Positions 34,501 through 45,645 of a stretch of 64,000 nucleotides of DNA are shown piece after piece. Each line of letters starts with the position of its first letter. The stretch's first letter is position 1. The translations under genes were made by a program, and so were the position numbers. The notes beneath the pieces were generated by a model, which did no database searches, was not told where the DNA came from, and saw nothing but the letters and a program-made list of their open reading frames with translations. The stretch comes from Gnetum montanum (Eukaryota; Streptophyta; Gnetopsida; Gnetales; Gnetaceae). The stretch is from contig MNCI01002984.1 in NCBI GenBank assembly GCA_015680685.1, positions 167,279 through 231,278 on the forward strand. The letters run 5' to 3'.

Positions 34501-36866
34501 TTATACACCACCAGTTTTCCATCTATCACTATTAATTATTTAATTAATCACATGGTGGCACATCTAACATTGGTGATAGTCTTGTTTAGATAATTTGGAG
34601 ATGTATCTTCATCTGGTCTTGAAGGTATTTCCATTTTGGAGGATCAAGATGTGTTTGCTTCTTCTTCTTGAATTTCTATTTTAATTCCCAAGTCTTTGTG
34701 TTTAATATCCTTTTCTGGCGTATAATTAGAGTGTAAGATATCTATGTCTAAGTCCTTTGTTTAATCCATTTTCTTAATTATAGAGCTAATAAGTAGATCA
34801 GTTGCTTCCATGCATCTTTGAAATAGTTTTATATTCTTATTTTCAAGCCATTGGGTGTCTTCTAGTTTAGTGGCTACTATGTATATTGGTTTTTGCTCAC
34901 ACACTTACTCCTAAACTTTGTTTTGGGCTATGTTAATATTTTGAATTTTCAGCCCACAACTACTCCCTTTACTATTAGTAGTGATGCATGGATTCTTCTA
35001 TTTCTCCACAATGCTAGATTCATTGCTTCTATTAGATGTTGGAGTAACAATAGATGTTGGCCCTTGCATAGGATTGGAAGACATTGGTCATGAAAGGAAG
35101 GGTGTTGCACTTGATTGGCATTATGCTAGTTTGGACAAGTGTTGTGCTTATGTGTCGAAACTATCCTAAAGAAAGGATGTTTCCGAGATTATGGTGGAGA
35201 TCTATTGGCATTATCATTTCTATGTATGTTTGTAGCACAAGTGGCATTCCCTTGTTGATGTCATGATTCTCAAACTTCCTATGTTGCTAGTGGTGACATA
35301 TGGTGGAGGGAAGTATGAGAATATTGAGGATATGATGAAGGATGAGAGGTGTGAGGTGGTGATCTCATGGAAGATGTTGCAGGATGATGATATTTAGGAG
35401 AGTGGTAGTAGTGATTTGAGGTAGAGGAAGTAGAACTAGTTGGGAAAATAGATTGTTAAACATACTATTCATATGGGTTCAGCTAGCAGTAAGGGTAGTT
35501 CTAGTTTGATGATAGCCTCCCCCACAATTGTGGGTTTTTCCATTGTGGTTGATAATAGTGGTTTTGAGGCTGATAAGAAGTCCCACTAGGATAGTACGGT
35601 TGGTTGTAGGACTATATATAATTACCTTATAAGTAACATAATTTCTTACGCATTTACTTTTGTATGAACTTGGGATTCAATGCAAAAGCCCAATACTCAT
35701 GTAGATATAACATGACTAGGCAATGGCCCTTCAAATGGTCATATATGCAGATGTTACATCCATCATCTTCTTCAGTGGTTGAGTTTGTAGCCTCTGCTTC
35801 TACAACCATTTTCCCTTTTTACCGATCAATGTTCTTACCTATCTCTTAGTCCCTTTTCCTCCTTTTGTTATGGTCACTTAATTTTTTTTGCATTACTCTC
35901 TCCTCTATAATTTCTACGTGAGTTGTAACTTTCTCATTTACCCATTCTAGCATCTTATCTAGCTTTTCTTCAAGCTCATCAATAGACTTTTGTATTACCA
36001 AGGTTTTTTGTGAAATCACCTCATCGAGAGCTGCCTCCTTATCATAAATGTGTACCCTTTTCTTTTGAAGAGTTGGATCCCAGTTATTTTCCTCTACATT
36101 CTCTTGTTTACATAGCTCTCCTTCTTCTTTTTCCATCCACTAAATTAGCCTTTGTATCTAAAGGACTTTTAGTTCGTATAATTGACCTTGTGCATAAATT
36201 CCAAGGGTCTCCCTGGTTTCATTACAAAGCCCATATATGATGTGGAAAAGTCGCTCTTTTTGAGAGAAATCATGGCCGAGACATCTATGTAGTAGCGAAT
36301 AGTATCTATCCAAGGCCACATCCAAGGGTGCATGCTTTTCTTTCTTCCATCCTTGGATTTGCTTTCTTAGGTTGAACACTCTCACATAGGTTTCGTGTTT
36401 TTCATTGAAAAGTTCTAGCATTATGGACCACTAGTTGATGAAACCTAGTTCCAACAATATATACCAACTTTTAGCTTCATCTATTCATATCCTAGGGAAG
36501 AGCTTAAGCTTTTGCCACTTATTTTCAATATTTTGCAAGGCATAGGCATCATGGAAGGCTTGTAAGTGATGTTGTGGAATAGAATTATAGCCTTTCATAA
36601 ATTTAGAAATGGTGTTCATGTCAAGCCATTTGATGCAACTACCCCTTTGATGCTTTTGGGGTATTTGAACTACCTCCCTAATTTGTGGCAGGCCCCTAGT
36701 AGCAAACAAGGGTTCATCTATACTAGACACATCATGGTTATAATCTATATTTCTATTCATCTAATTGTGATAATCTTGTCTATGCTCATTTTGATGTCTT
36801 TTATTTTGCCTTTGGGTTCAATTTCTATCTTTATCTTGATCCCATAGTAGAGCTCTATCTCTATAC
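34500..36866 (-). pseudogene. gag: element D gag, N-terminus missing
   Basis: The frame enters mid-gag at 36866 with YRDRALLWDQDKDRN. The gag domain follows: CIKWLDMNTISKFMKGYNS, LQAFHDAYALQNIENKWQKL (about 36660-36500) and LELFNEKHETYVRVFNLRKQ (about 36420-36360). Next are KEEGELCKQENVEENN, a heptad-like helical stretch, and a zinc knuckle CNICIYDHLKGHC (C-x2-C-x3-H-x4-C) near 35740-35780. A proline/tyrosine-rich tail follows. No DSG protease motif is found before the 3' non-coding block, unlike G and E. Stops are fewer than in E. Confidence 0.8.
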
Positions 36867-36870
36867 CTGA

Positions 36871-37009
36871 TGAGTCATGGTCTGTCAGGTCCCGATATCA
36901 GACCCCTGTTATCGGACCCCCAATATCACTATCGTGATATTTTGTACGCGATATCACAACCTGCATATGATATCACATACGCGATATCACGGTTCCCATG
37001 TGATTCCAC
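36871..37009 (+). repeat. inverted U3 fragment at the D gag/LTR junction
   Basis: It starts TGATGAGTCATGG, as does the solo LTR at 52129 on the plus strand. It continues with about seven GATATC or AATATC palindromic words. It is thus the 5' edge of an LTR of this family in the orientation opposite to D, placed where the inner part of the D 5' LTR, primer site and gag start should be. Confidence 0.65.
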
Positions 37010-37383
37010 CAATTCATCAATATACATGGAAATGTAAATATTAACTAAGGACATGAAAAGTAAATTGCATGGAAAATAAATCTAATCTAAGTCATAGTGC
37101 TGTAATGAATAAGAATCAATCTCAATATTATTACCATTCATGAAATGTGTCCAAGTATATTACCACTTGAATAAGATGTCATACAATTGACTTAGATCCA
37201 CACTACAGACAGTCACTGACTATTCTCTAAGACTATGGAATAAAACTGCAAGAGTTTGGCTACTCTATTAATAAAGACTTATGTCCAAACCATGCATCCA
37301 AGTGCTATATTTAGAGGTTGGCGCACATCTTGCAATATTGAATATCCAACATCGCATCTTGGCTACTCATATCAAGTATCTAA
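37010..37383 (-). repeat. element D 5' LTR remnant, inner piece
   Basis: It matches 31840-32185 of the D 3' LTR (ATGGAAATGTAAATATTAACT, ATTGCATGGAAA and so on). About 460 bp of the LTR toward gag is missing. It is interrupted after ATCAAGTATCTAA (37371-37383) by a LINE. Confidence 0.8.
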
Positions 37384-39004
37384 AGGATTTCATCGAGTCA
37401 CTTGGAATATTGTTACTCTCCCCAAGAATAAAGGTGGCTTAGGTCATTTGAATTCCTATAAGTAGGGAATTACCCTGGTTGCTAAGTGGTTGGTTCAGCA
37501 TTTAGATGCCTCAGACATCATTGGGACCCTCCTCCAATTAAGGCTTCATCAAGCATTTCCTAAAAACAAGCCCTTCTGGAAAGGCATCCATTTTGTCAAT
37601 TGGATCTTTTCCCCCCTCACTATCATTCTTCCAGGTTCTCATGTTTTCAAAAGCATTTGGAGGGCTTGGAAAATTCTACACAGTTACATTGACTAGACTA
37701 ACATTAAGATCAACCCTAATATCCTCTCTAGATTGTGTCCATGGTGGTTACCTCTGTCGCCCACTCCCCTTGCCATCACAAAGGCTAAGGTGGCTACCTC
37801 GTGGTTTCGGAAAGGTGTCATCTCCTTGAATTGTCTTAGGCTGTCTAGCCATTGGATTTTGGGGGTCGAGTTTAGCAATTTTTATGGAAAGTCGACTACA
37901 ATGAACCATTGGCTAGTCCAGATCTACTCCTTTCTCCATGGTCATTGGCACATTGATGTTACAGTGCAAAGCCCTTTTAAAGGCCTTCAATGGCTTAATG
38001 GGGTTAAACTCTTACCCTACCAGCCATCTATCCCCTTTCATCTTATGCATGACCCATCCGAGGTCATTCAATGTTGCAATAAGCATTGGCACAAACATGA
38101 GTTAGTATCATTTTGGATCCCTCTCTTCCAAAATATTTGGAACCTTTCAACCCTCCCCAAAATTAAGTAGTTCCTCTGGTGTCTCCTCCACCATGGTCTA
38201 CCTATTGGTAAACAATTTGAATATCTAGGAATTCCCAATCCCAATTGCCCTCTCTATGGTGGACAAGATGACTTTGTCCATGTGTTTTGGCATTGTCCCT
38301 TTGCTCAAAATGTGTGGAAGTGGGCTTCCATAGTTTTTCCTTCATACAAGCTATCTCAAGAGGATGTCATATTCGAGTTTTTAAACATTACTTCTGCTAA
38401 TCTCAAGTTTCTATGGAAAGTTATTAGGCCTACTATTTTATATTATATTTGGGAGCGAAGATGCAATGTTATATTTCAAAGGATAGATTATTCTAATAAA
38501 TGTTTGCTCACTAGGTTGGAGAAGTTGCAAATCTTTCGCCTCATTCATTTCCAACTCACATCTCAAGCATCCAAGTTCAATCTGGATAGACATCAGTTGG
38601 TTCATCTCTTGTAGCTGTGGGAAAGACTTGCGCATTCTAGTAACACTCATCATCAGTAATCTCTTCAAGGAAGCTTTCCATTTCTGTTATGAGGAGTCAC
38701 CATTGGAACTCTCTCTATCCTTAATTGAGAGCTTTTTTTTTCCTTATCTAATTCTATGTCCTTCTATCTTGTAACGAGTTAGCATGGGTGGACTTTTTTG
38801 ATGCCTCAATTCAGGTTTCCTCCCTTAATACTTGTTTATTTATAAGGCTGGTCCCAAGTTTCATGCATAGTGCTCTCAGCTTTGCCCTTCCCCTTAACCC
38901 TATGACTTGTTCAAGTTACTGTAACTAATACATTGTTAATATCAATAGAACTTCTTTTTAGGGTCCGACACCCCCCCCACCTCCCACCAACCACACCCCC
39001 CCCC
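37384..39004 (+). mobile_element. LINE, 5'-truncated, 3' third of ORF2
   Basis: A plant L1-type ORF2 C-terminus. VTWNIVTLPKNKGGLGHLNS near 37400-37460 is the post-RT motif (usually W..V..PK..GGLG). The zinc-finger region (zf-RVT) lies at about 38110-38310: IWNLSTLPKIK, WCLLHHGLPIGKQFEYLGI, CPLYGG-D, VHVFWHCPFAQNVWKWA. It ends near a C-rich run at the gap. The 13-bp target duplication ATCAAGTATCTAA is at 37371-37383 and 39046-39058. Only a few stops interrupt it, so it is younger than its host. Confidence 0.9.
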
Positions 39005-39045
39005 NNNNNNNNNNNNNNNNNNNNNNNNNNNNNNNNNNNNNNNNN
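39005..39045. other. assembly gap, 41 N
   Basis: Unknown bases between the C-rich end of the LINE (38970-39004) and the right copy of its target duplication. The LINE 3' tail is expected here. Confidence 1.
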
Positions 39046-39058
39046 ATCAAGTATCTAA

Positions 39059-39215
39059 TATTAGGGCTCTAATATCTAATATCCAAGTTGAAAAAAATTA
39101 ACTCTTTATTCAAACAAATGCAATGACATGCACTGAGACATCTACGTCAAGGCATCTATGTTGAGGCATCTTCCTTGACATCGCTGCATCAATGCAACCA
39201 ACTGATGCTTCATCA
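39059..39215 (-). repeat. element D 5' LTR remnant, outer piece
   Basis: It continues the LTR after the LINE duplication, matching 32190-32330 (AAAAATTAACTCTTTATTCAAA, GTTGAGGCATCT) and ending GCTTCATCA at 39215, next to the right target duplication CTCAT. Confidence 0.85.
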
Positions 39216-39220
39216 CTCAT

Positions 39221-39517
39221 CTTTATTATTGCACATACTACCATGCTCAGGTACAATAGTGTTTGAATAAATATCTATACACTAATGACTTTTCCTGCTA
39301 GCACTTGGGAAAATATTCTAACTTTGGGGAAGAAAAACTACAAGAGCTCTACTACACTATGATAAAAGGACCCTAAAACTGTGAATCCCAAGTGTTATAT
39401 TTATAGGCTAGCATACATCCCATGATATTGGATATTTGACATTGCTTCTTGATCCCAAATATTAGGTATCTGATATCAGGGATTCAATATCAAAGCTAGA
39501 CAAAATATACTTCTTCA
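39221..39517 (-). repeat. element E 5' LTR, outer part
   Basis: It resumes the E LTR at CTTTATTATTGCACATACTACC and matches 22161-22439. The TATA-box region TATTTATAGG is near 39400. It ends TTCTTCA at 39517 (a mutated TGATGAAG start on the minus strand), followed by the E target duplication ATAAG. Confidence 0.85.
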
Positions 39518-39522
39518 ATAAG

Positions 39523-40330
39523 GTAAAAGAATAGAACCTAAAGAGGAGCATTATTAGAATTGAAAAAATTCAAAAATAGAATTCTTAACCCAGGTTCATG
39601 AAAAGAAGGTAAAAACTAACCATTATGATAGAGCAACTAGATCTAGTGCCAATGCAAAAGATTAGCTCAATACTATGAAAAATTATTTTGGTATGTTGGA
39701 TTTATCAAGTCAAGAAGGTTTGGAGGTAGTCTCTTTGTATTTAAGGGGACTTACGATAACATGGTGGAATGGACTCACATCTTAAGGATTGATTACAAAT
39801 TGGCTCAACTTTTACCAAGATTTTGAACAAAAATTTGTAGTAAATTCTTTTCTTAAGTAGCATAAGATGTGATTTGACTCATTAAAATTAGGCCAACAAT
39901 CTATGGATGACTATCAAAAGAATTTTTGTGATCTCTCCTAGTAAGTAAGACATTAAGATAAGGATGAATTGGCTTTGAAGTTCATTAGTGGCCTACATGC
40001 TCATTTGCATCCCTAGATACATGCCCATAATCCCCAAATAGTTGATGAAGCAGATAGGATTGCTAAGGATTATGATGAGTCAAATCAAGTATGGACTACA
40101 ACTCTTTGACAAGTAATGGTGGAAGAGACACCCACAAAGAGACCGTGATCAAGATGTTTTACTTATGGTGAAGACCACTTCATGTAGGATTGTCCAAAAT
40201 TGAGAACAAGGATATAAAGAAATAATAAAAATAAGAACAAAAAATCCAACACCAATATGGCCAAAGGAACACCTCAAGCTACTACAACTATGACCTTAAA
40301 GAAAATTTTAGCATTACTAAGTCAAGTTTG
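39523..40330 (+). pseudogene. gag: chromovirus F gag, central and C-terminal part
   Basis: It continues the gag interrupted at 21586. GLTITWWNGLTS near 39748-39783 and QDFEQKFVVNSF near 39820 are typical of the gypsy gag domain (WW.....L, F...F). LKFISGLHAHLHP near 39977 is the usual L..GL motif. The zinc knuckle reads RCFTYGEDHFM-stop-DCPK at 40153-40197. Its second cysteine is tyrosine and a stop replaces one residue. Several other stops occur. Confidence 0.75.
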
Positions 40331-40394
40331 AGAAAAATTTACATTAGTTTACTCATTTATAAAGGATTAAATAAGGATCAAAGGATTAAATATC

Positions 40395-42238
40395 TTATTA
40401 ATAATGAAGTGATAATTTCATCTCATCAAAGTTAGTTAATTCATTAAACCTAACTTTATTTTTCAAGAAATTTATTAAAATAAAACTTGCAAATGGAATG
40501 AGAGTGAGTAAGTGTACTAGGTATGGAGAAATTAACTTTACTATTCAAGATATTTCTTTTAGTAGTGAATTTTTGAATTTGAATTGAGAGATGTTGATAC
40601 AATCTTAGGAATTTCTTTTTTGTAAAAATTTAATATTACTATCCATTTTGAAACCTATTTCTTAAAAGTACCAATCACTAACAAAGTCAGGGTTCTAAGA
40701 GGGGTAGGAATAGTGAAGTAAATCCATACGATAATTATTAAGAAAGCTAAGAGACTAGTCAAAAAGGGTACTACTATGGTCATTGTAAAAGTAACCTAAC
40801 CCTAGAAACTTTTGAACTGTGAGATTCAAAAAGAACTTAGAGAGCATGAGAATTCAATATTTGGAGATAGTAGAAAACTACCACTAAAAATAACTATTGA
40901 ACATACCATTGATATTTTTCCGGGTACACAACTAGTTTCAAAAGCCTCGTATAGGTTTTCTACTGCATAATTAAGAGAATTAAAAGTATAATTAGACTAG
41001 TTATTACAAGAAGGGAAGATTTGATGCAATGTCTCACCTTGGGGTACACTAATTTTATTTGTTAAGAAAAATGATGGTACCTTAAGATTATGTATTGATT
41101 ATAGGATGTTAGACAAAGTAATGATTCAAGATACTTATCCATTGCCTAGGATTCATAGCCTATTTGATCAACTCACTAGAGCATGTTACATTTCTAAGAT
41201 CAATTTAAAGTTAGATTATCATCAAATAAGGATTAAAGAGAAAGATGTTGAGAAAGTGATATTTAGAACTAGGTATGGATTTTATGAATTTTTTGTAATG
41301 CCATTTGGATTAATTAATGCACCTTTAACATTTATGGCATTAATGAATTATATCTTTCAAGAATATTTTGATCAATTTTTAATTGTATTTATGGATGATA
41401 TACCCGTCTATTCTAAGTTAAGAAAAAAACATATTAAACATTTAAAAATTACAATAGAAATTTTTAAGAAAGATCAATTAAAGAAAAAACTATGTAAATG
41501 TGAACTCTTTAAAAAAGTATCATAATTGGGCCATATTGTATCTAATTAAGGACTACAAGTAGAACCATGAAAGGTTAGTGTAGTGCATGAATGGCTAGAA
41601 CTTAAATATAGTACAATAATTCAAATTTTTTTTGGGTTTAACAAGTTTTATTAACATTTTATTAAAGATTATTCTACTTTGGTAGCCTTATTAACTGATC
41701 TTTTGGAAAAAAAAAATGTGTATTTAAGTCTAATGTGAGATGCAGGGAAGCTTTCTTGAAACTAAAAATGTTATTAACCATAGCACCTATCCTAAGAATC
41801 CTAAATGAAGAATTACTATTCAAAGTATCCATGGATGGCTATGGAGTAGGGATTAGTGTAGTTCTTTCACAAGAGGATAAAGTAGTATGTTTTGAATCTC
41901 ATAAATTACAAGGAGCCAAGACATATTATTACTAGTAATTGTTCATGCCATAAAAGTTTGGAGACATATCTTTCCAGTAAAAGATTTATACTAAAAACAA
42001 ATCATAAGAATTTAGAATATTTGCAAAAATAACCCATCTTGAACACTAGAAAATGAAGATGAATAGAATTACTAGCTGAATATAATTTTGAAATCAAATA
42101 TATTCCAAGAAAACAAAGCATAGTAGTTGATGCTCTTAGGTAGATATGGGACCTAATGGTTAATGTTGTAACAACCCCTATGGAAGAAGAGATCAAGGAA
42201 AAGATAAAATAAAATCCTTATTTTAAATCCATTCTAAT
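40395..42238 (+). pseudogene. pol: chromovirus F protease, RT and start of RNase H
   Basis: The protease remnant reads NFISSKLVNSLNLTLFFKKF near 40410-40470, then ANGMRVSKCTRYGEINF. RT: DGTLRLCIDYRMLDKV near 41073-41120, TYPLPRIHSLFDQL, INLKLDYHQIRIKE near 41200-41240, MPFGLINAPLTF near 41300 and the active site VFMDDIPVYSK near 41385-41417. RNase H begins REAFLKLKMLLTIAPIL at about 41740, with FKVSMDGYGVGISVVLSQED near 41820. Order and motifs fit a chromovirus. The 41106-41525 stretch is open. Element G interrupts the RNase H tail at 42238. Confidence 0.9.
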
Positions 42239-43035
42239 TGATGGGACGCGATATCGCATGGGCCGCAATATCGCATGGGCCGCGATATCGCGGTGCACCG
42301 CCAAGTCTATAAATAAGAGGTGGCTCTCCCTTGTTTTCCATCTAGATCTACACCCTTAGCGAAACTCTGGTAGTTTTACCTCTCCAGAGATAGAATATTT
42401 TCCATGTGCCTGCAGTAGGAGCTCCAAAGTGAACGGATCTTTATTCGAGCAGATATTGTACCTGAACACATGTTTGTGTATGGTAATAAAGATGAACTTC
42501 TTGGATAAACCTTGTAGTGCATGGAATAGGCTAAATAGGAATTTTAATTATTGTTATTTATTGTTTACCATTTAATGATTTATTAGTTGATTAAATCTTT
42601 CTCAACCCTTCTCTCCTAGTTAAGTGCCTCAGTACAACCGCTTTAAGCACGTGCGTTACACTTGGTGATCCCAACAACGATTAGCGTTTGGTAACCAAGG
42701 TTGCATTGGTTCAAGGTGTGAATGGTAAGTGGGAACAGATGCTAACGCTAGGTTAATTAAGGCATAGTTAGTTAGTTAAAGTTAGCCAATTAGTCTCTTT
42801 ACCTTTCACCTTATCAACATAGGAGATAAAACCGAAAAGCTATAAAAATCATATACCTCAAACTTACATAATCATACAACCATGACAAATACAAGTAAGT
42901 CTAGGAAGACAACAAATAATTAACCTTAAGTGTTCCATGAGTCATGTAGGTACTTAGTCTATGGAGTTCGACTGGATCGCGCATGTAATGCTCGTATTCG
43001 TATGGTTGAGTGTAGCGGTACCTCGCCACTCATCA
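42239..43035 (+). repeat. element G 5' LTR
   Basis: 797 bp from TGATGGGACG to CACTCATCA. Three GATATCGC/AATATCGC palindromic words fill 42247-42290, followed by TATAAATA at 42308 and AATAAA at 42485. These order as enhancer-like array, TATA box and polyadenylation signal, consistent with U3-R-U5. GATATC words recur in the LTRs of D and E and in the solo LTR. Confidence 0.9.
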
Positions 43036-43053
43036 TTGGCGTTGTTGCTAGGG
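43036..43053 (+). other. element G primer-binding site, tRNA-Asp type
   Basis: TTGGCGTTGTTGCTAGGG follows the LTR directly. From the second base it matches the tRNA-Asp-complementary site at 14 of 17 positions. The mismatches are transitions. This is the primer site of the Athila lineage. Confidence 0.85.
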
Positions 43054-43179
43054 ACTAAGTGTTTGTGCGCTAAGTAGAACATAGGAAATCACTTACATCG
43101 TTGCAAGCTTAAATGAACCTTAGGGTTAATTAAATGAAAAAATTATATAACGGTTAAAATAGCACACCAATAAGACACA

Positions 43180-45640
43180 ATGTCTTCTTCTTCTTCTCAC
43201 AAGAGCATTACACCACCTAGGGATCATACTAGAAACAGTTGGCAATCTAAAACACATAACCAAAATCAGCCAGTTCCTCAACAATATAGGGTGGTATACA
43301 CTCATCCCAATGAGTATATACCCAATTTTACTTTTATCCTCCATCAGGATGAACAGATGCACTAGAGAGACTTGCAAGGTAACCTAGTGTTACCTCCAAA
43401 TCGTGCAGTCCCCAACATGCTTCTCTGTGCTTTGGCACAGATAAGCAAGAAGAAATTATATGCTAAATACGTTGCAGCATATTTTGACATGAGGGATTAC
43501 CATCCCACAGCCACACAACATTCAAGGGACTCCAGGCAGAAGAGCCACCATACACTGTTGAAGGGCAAAGAGGTCCCACACGTCCTAAGTGAAATTGGAG
43601 ATGGTGAACCACTTATAACGGGTTCTCTATCGAAAGATGTTCCCCCTCCTAACGAAAGTGAGGAGGTGGGGTATCAAAACCTATGATCCATGATACATAA
43701 CCCTAGTTCTAACCCCTATGAACACCAACTAATCACTAAGGGAACAACAACACACGACAAGGATGGACACTCAGATTGTCATCACGATCGAGGTCGAAGC
43801 CACAGAAGAGAAGGTGACAAACATCGTCATGGTGATGGTTCTCCTTCTTCTTTCCCTTCATCATAGCATTCACCCTCTCCTTCCACATCAGGGCATAGTC
43901 ATCAAGAGCATAACAGAGAGGATAAGGGTAAGAGAAATGAGAAACCTCGACGAGAGAGTCGAGAATGAGGATGAGGGTAGTCAAGAGAATCAAGGCATGA
44001 ACAAAGGGAAAGTAGGGAACAATGTAGGCATCATAGACGTCATGAAAGAGATGATCATGACAAACCCCTACTTGCCACCTAAAGCATGCTAAATATAACA
44101 AAGGCTATGATAATCCCAACAAGGCATCAAAAGGATAGTCGGATCAAGCGCTTAGACATGAATAACATCCCACGATTCGAAGGGGAATATAACGCTAATC
44201 CGCAAAATCATTTATAGGCATTCCACGATGCCTGCACCTTGCAAAACATAGAAAACGAGTGGTAGAAATTGAAGTTGTTTCCTAGGACACTCATAAAGGA
44301 AGCAGAGAGTTGGTACTGGTTCTTAAAGCTGAAAACCATCAGGAGGTGGAGTACGATGTTAGAACTCTTCAATGATAAATATCAAACGTATTCCAGAGTG
44401 TCTAACTTGCGTAAGCAGATCCAAGGATGAAAGCAAGGAAATCATGAACCCTTGGATGCTATCATGGGCTACTACTATGCATTATTACATTATTTTCTGG
44501 GCCATGGTTACGCACATCGGGATCAACTCCGCCACATCGTAGATGGGCCAAGGTATGAAACTAGGAGAACCTTTGGGACTTATGCCTAAGGGAGACTATC
44601 AAAACTTAGATCCCATGAAATTCACAGATTGTTGGAGCAAGTAGCCAAAGAAGAAGGGGAGCTACGAAAAAGAGAGAGCATGGAAGAATATAACCATGAT
44701 CCTTCTCTCCAGAAGAGGGGAGTGAGATTTTGCAATGAAGAGGATCAGTCACCACTTGAAGACTTGGTGAATAGAAAAACCTTGCCGCTTCAAAAACTAA
44801 TAGCAGAAGTATCGGCTAAGGTAGATGAAGTATGGAGCTCCTTAGATAGTAAAATTGAAACTATCCTAAAGATTGTAGAGGAATCTAAGGAGGAACGAAG
44901 TAGTGACAAGGACAAGAAAAAGTGGAGAGATTCAGGCCCTGCACGTGACAAGGGTAAGGGGAAAATAACTATTGTTGATGAGGTTGTGGATTCAAATTCA
45001 GACAATGACGGTGGATGTGAGATCTACTAATATGACCATCCTAAAGGATGTTATCCAATCCTCTCACATCTACAAGAGTCTAGGTTGTATGCACTAAACC
45101 TGAGACTTAACAGATTGTAGACACCCCGAAGGTTACCTTATCCCCAAGGTAACCCAAGACAGTTCCACCAACCATTAACGTACTATCCAAGTGGAACTCC
45201 ACCACAACCCATCGGGCAACATCAACAGTGGAAACACCCATAGTCATGGGGGATGCCACTGCCTAAACAACAATACCCTTACCGGTAGCCAAATCCATAT
45301 GGATACTATGTGCAGCAGCCGATTTCTCCAAGTGACTCCATGGGTCACACAATTCCCCAATGTCACTACCAAGTTTAGGAGTACTTTAGAAGGACTCCTT
45401 CTCCTCTAGGAGACACTCCACATCCATACCATCCTCCTAATCCATCCGCCTCTCTCACACCGGTAGTTCCCATACCACCCGCTCTAACAATGCAAGGGGA
45501 ACTCCCCACTCAACCGCAGCAACGTAATGCTACAAGAGCTATGAACCTTCAACCCACTGCTAGTTCTAACAACCACAAGAAGAGAAGACCTTTCTTTAGA
45601 ACCAAAAGCCCAAACAAGCTCTCACAATGACAAGTAGTTG
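43180..45640 (+). pseudogene. gag: element G gag
   Basis: The start MSSSSSHKSITPP at 43180 is preferred because E gag aligns from nearby (VVYTHPNEYIPNFTFIL against MVYTHLDEY..FTFIL). A stop at 43363 and at least one frame change near 43990 split it. The gag domain lies at about 44140-44590: KRLDMNNIPRFEGEYNANPQ, FHDACTLQNIENEW, ESWYWFLKLKTIRRW, LELFNDKYQTYSRVSNL. A basic/His-rich arginine stretch precedes it (43750-43970). KEEGELRKRESMEEYNHDPS starts near 44644. The zinc-knuckle position reads CEIY-stop-YDHPKGC near 45020, lacking the second cysteine. A proline-rich tail follows. Confidence 0.85.
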
Positions 45641-45645
45641 AGTCT

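Larger units (their letters stand above)
31382..39215 (-). mobile_element. element D: gag-only Athila-like element in the E LTR
   Basis: It is bounded by CTCGT (31377-31381) and CTCAT (39216-39220). The uninterrupted E 3' LTR reads GAAAGCTCATCTTTATT at the same site, which proves the insertion point. On the minus strand it has a damaged 5' LTR (37010-37383 plus 39059-39215, with a LINE inside), a gag lacking its N-terminus, no protease, RT or integrase, a 3' non-coding region and a complete 3' LTR. The 5' LTR inner end, primer site and gag start are replaced by a 139-bp inverted LTR fragment. Confidence 0.85.
21587..39517 (-). mobile_element. element E: full-length Athila-like Ty3/gypsy, decayed
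   Basis: Boundaries: left LTR end at 21587 and right LTR end at 39517, flanked by the 5-bp target duplication ATAAG (21582-21586 and 39518-39522). On the minus strand the order is 5' LTR, tRNA-Asp-type primer site, gag, protease, RT, RNase H, integrase, a 2-kb non-coding 3' region, then the 3' LTR. The region between protease and RT contains MEYAFL and GIDPRICQHHI, signatures of the Athila lineage. The 5' LTR is split by element D. LTR divergence by eye is about 12-15%, so this is an old insertion. Confidence 0.9.

Noticed and set aside
36871-37009. Start of a complete plus-strand LTR element
   Set aside because: LTR similarity stops after 139 bases and passes into the minus-strand LTR of D. 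There is no matching 3' part.
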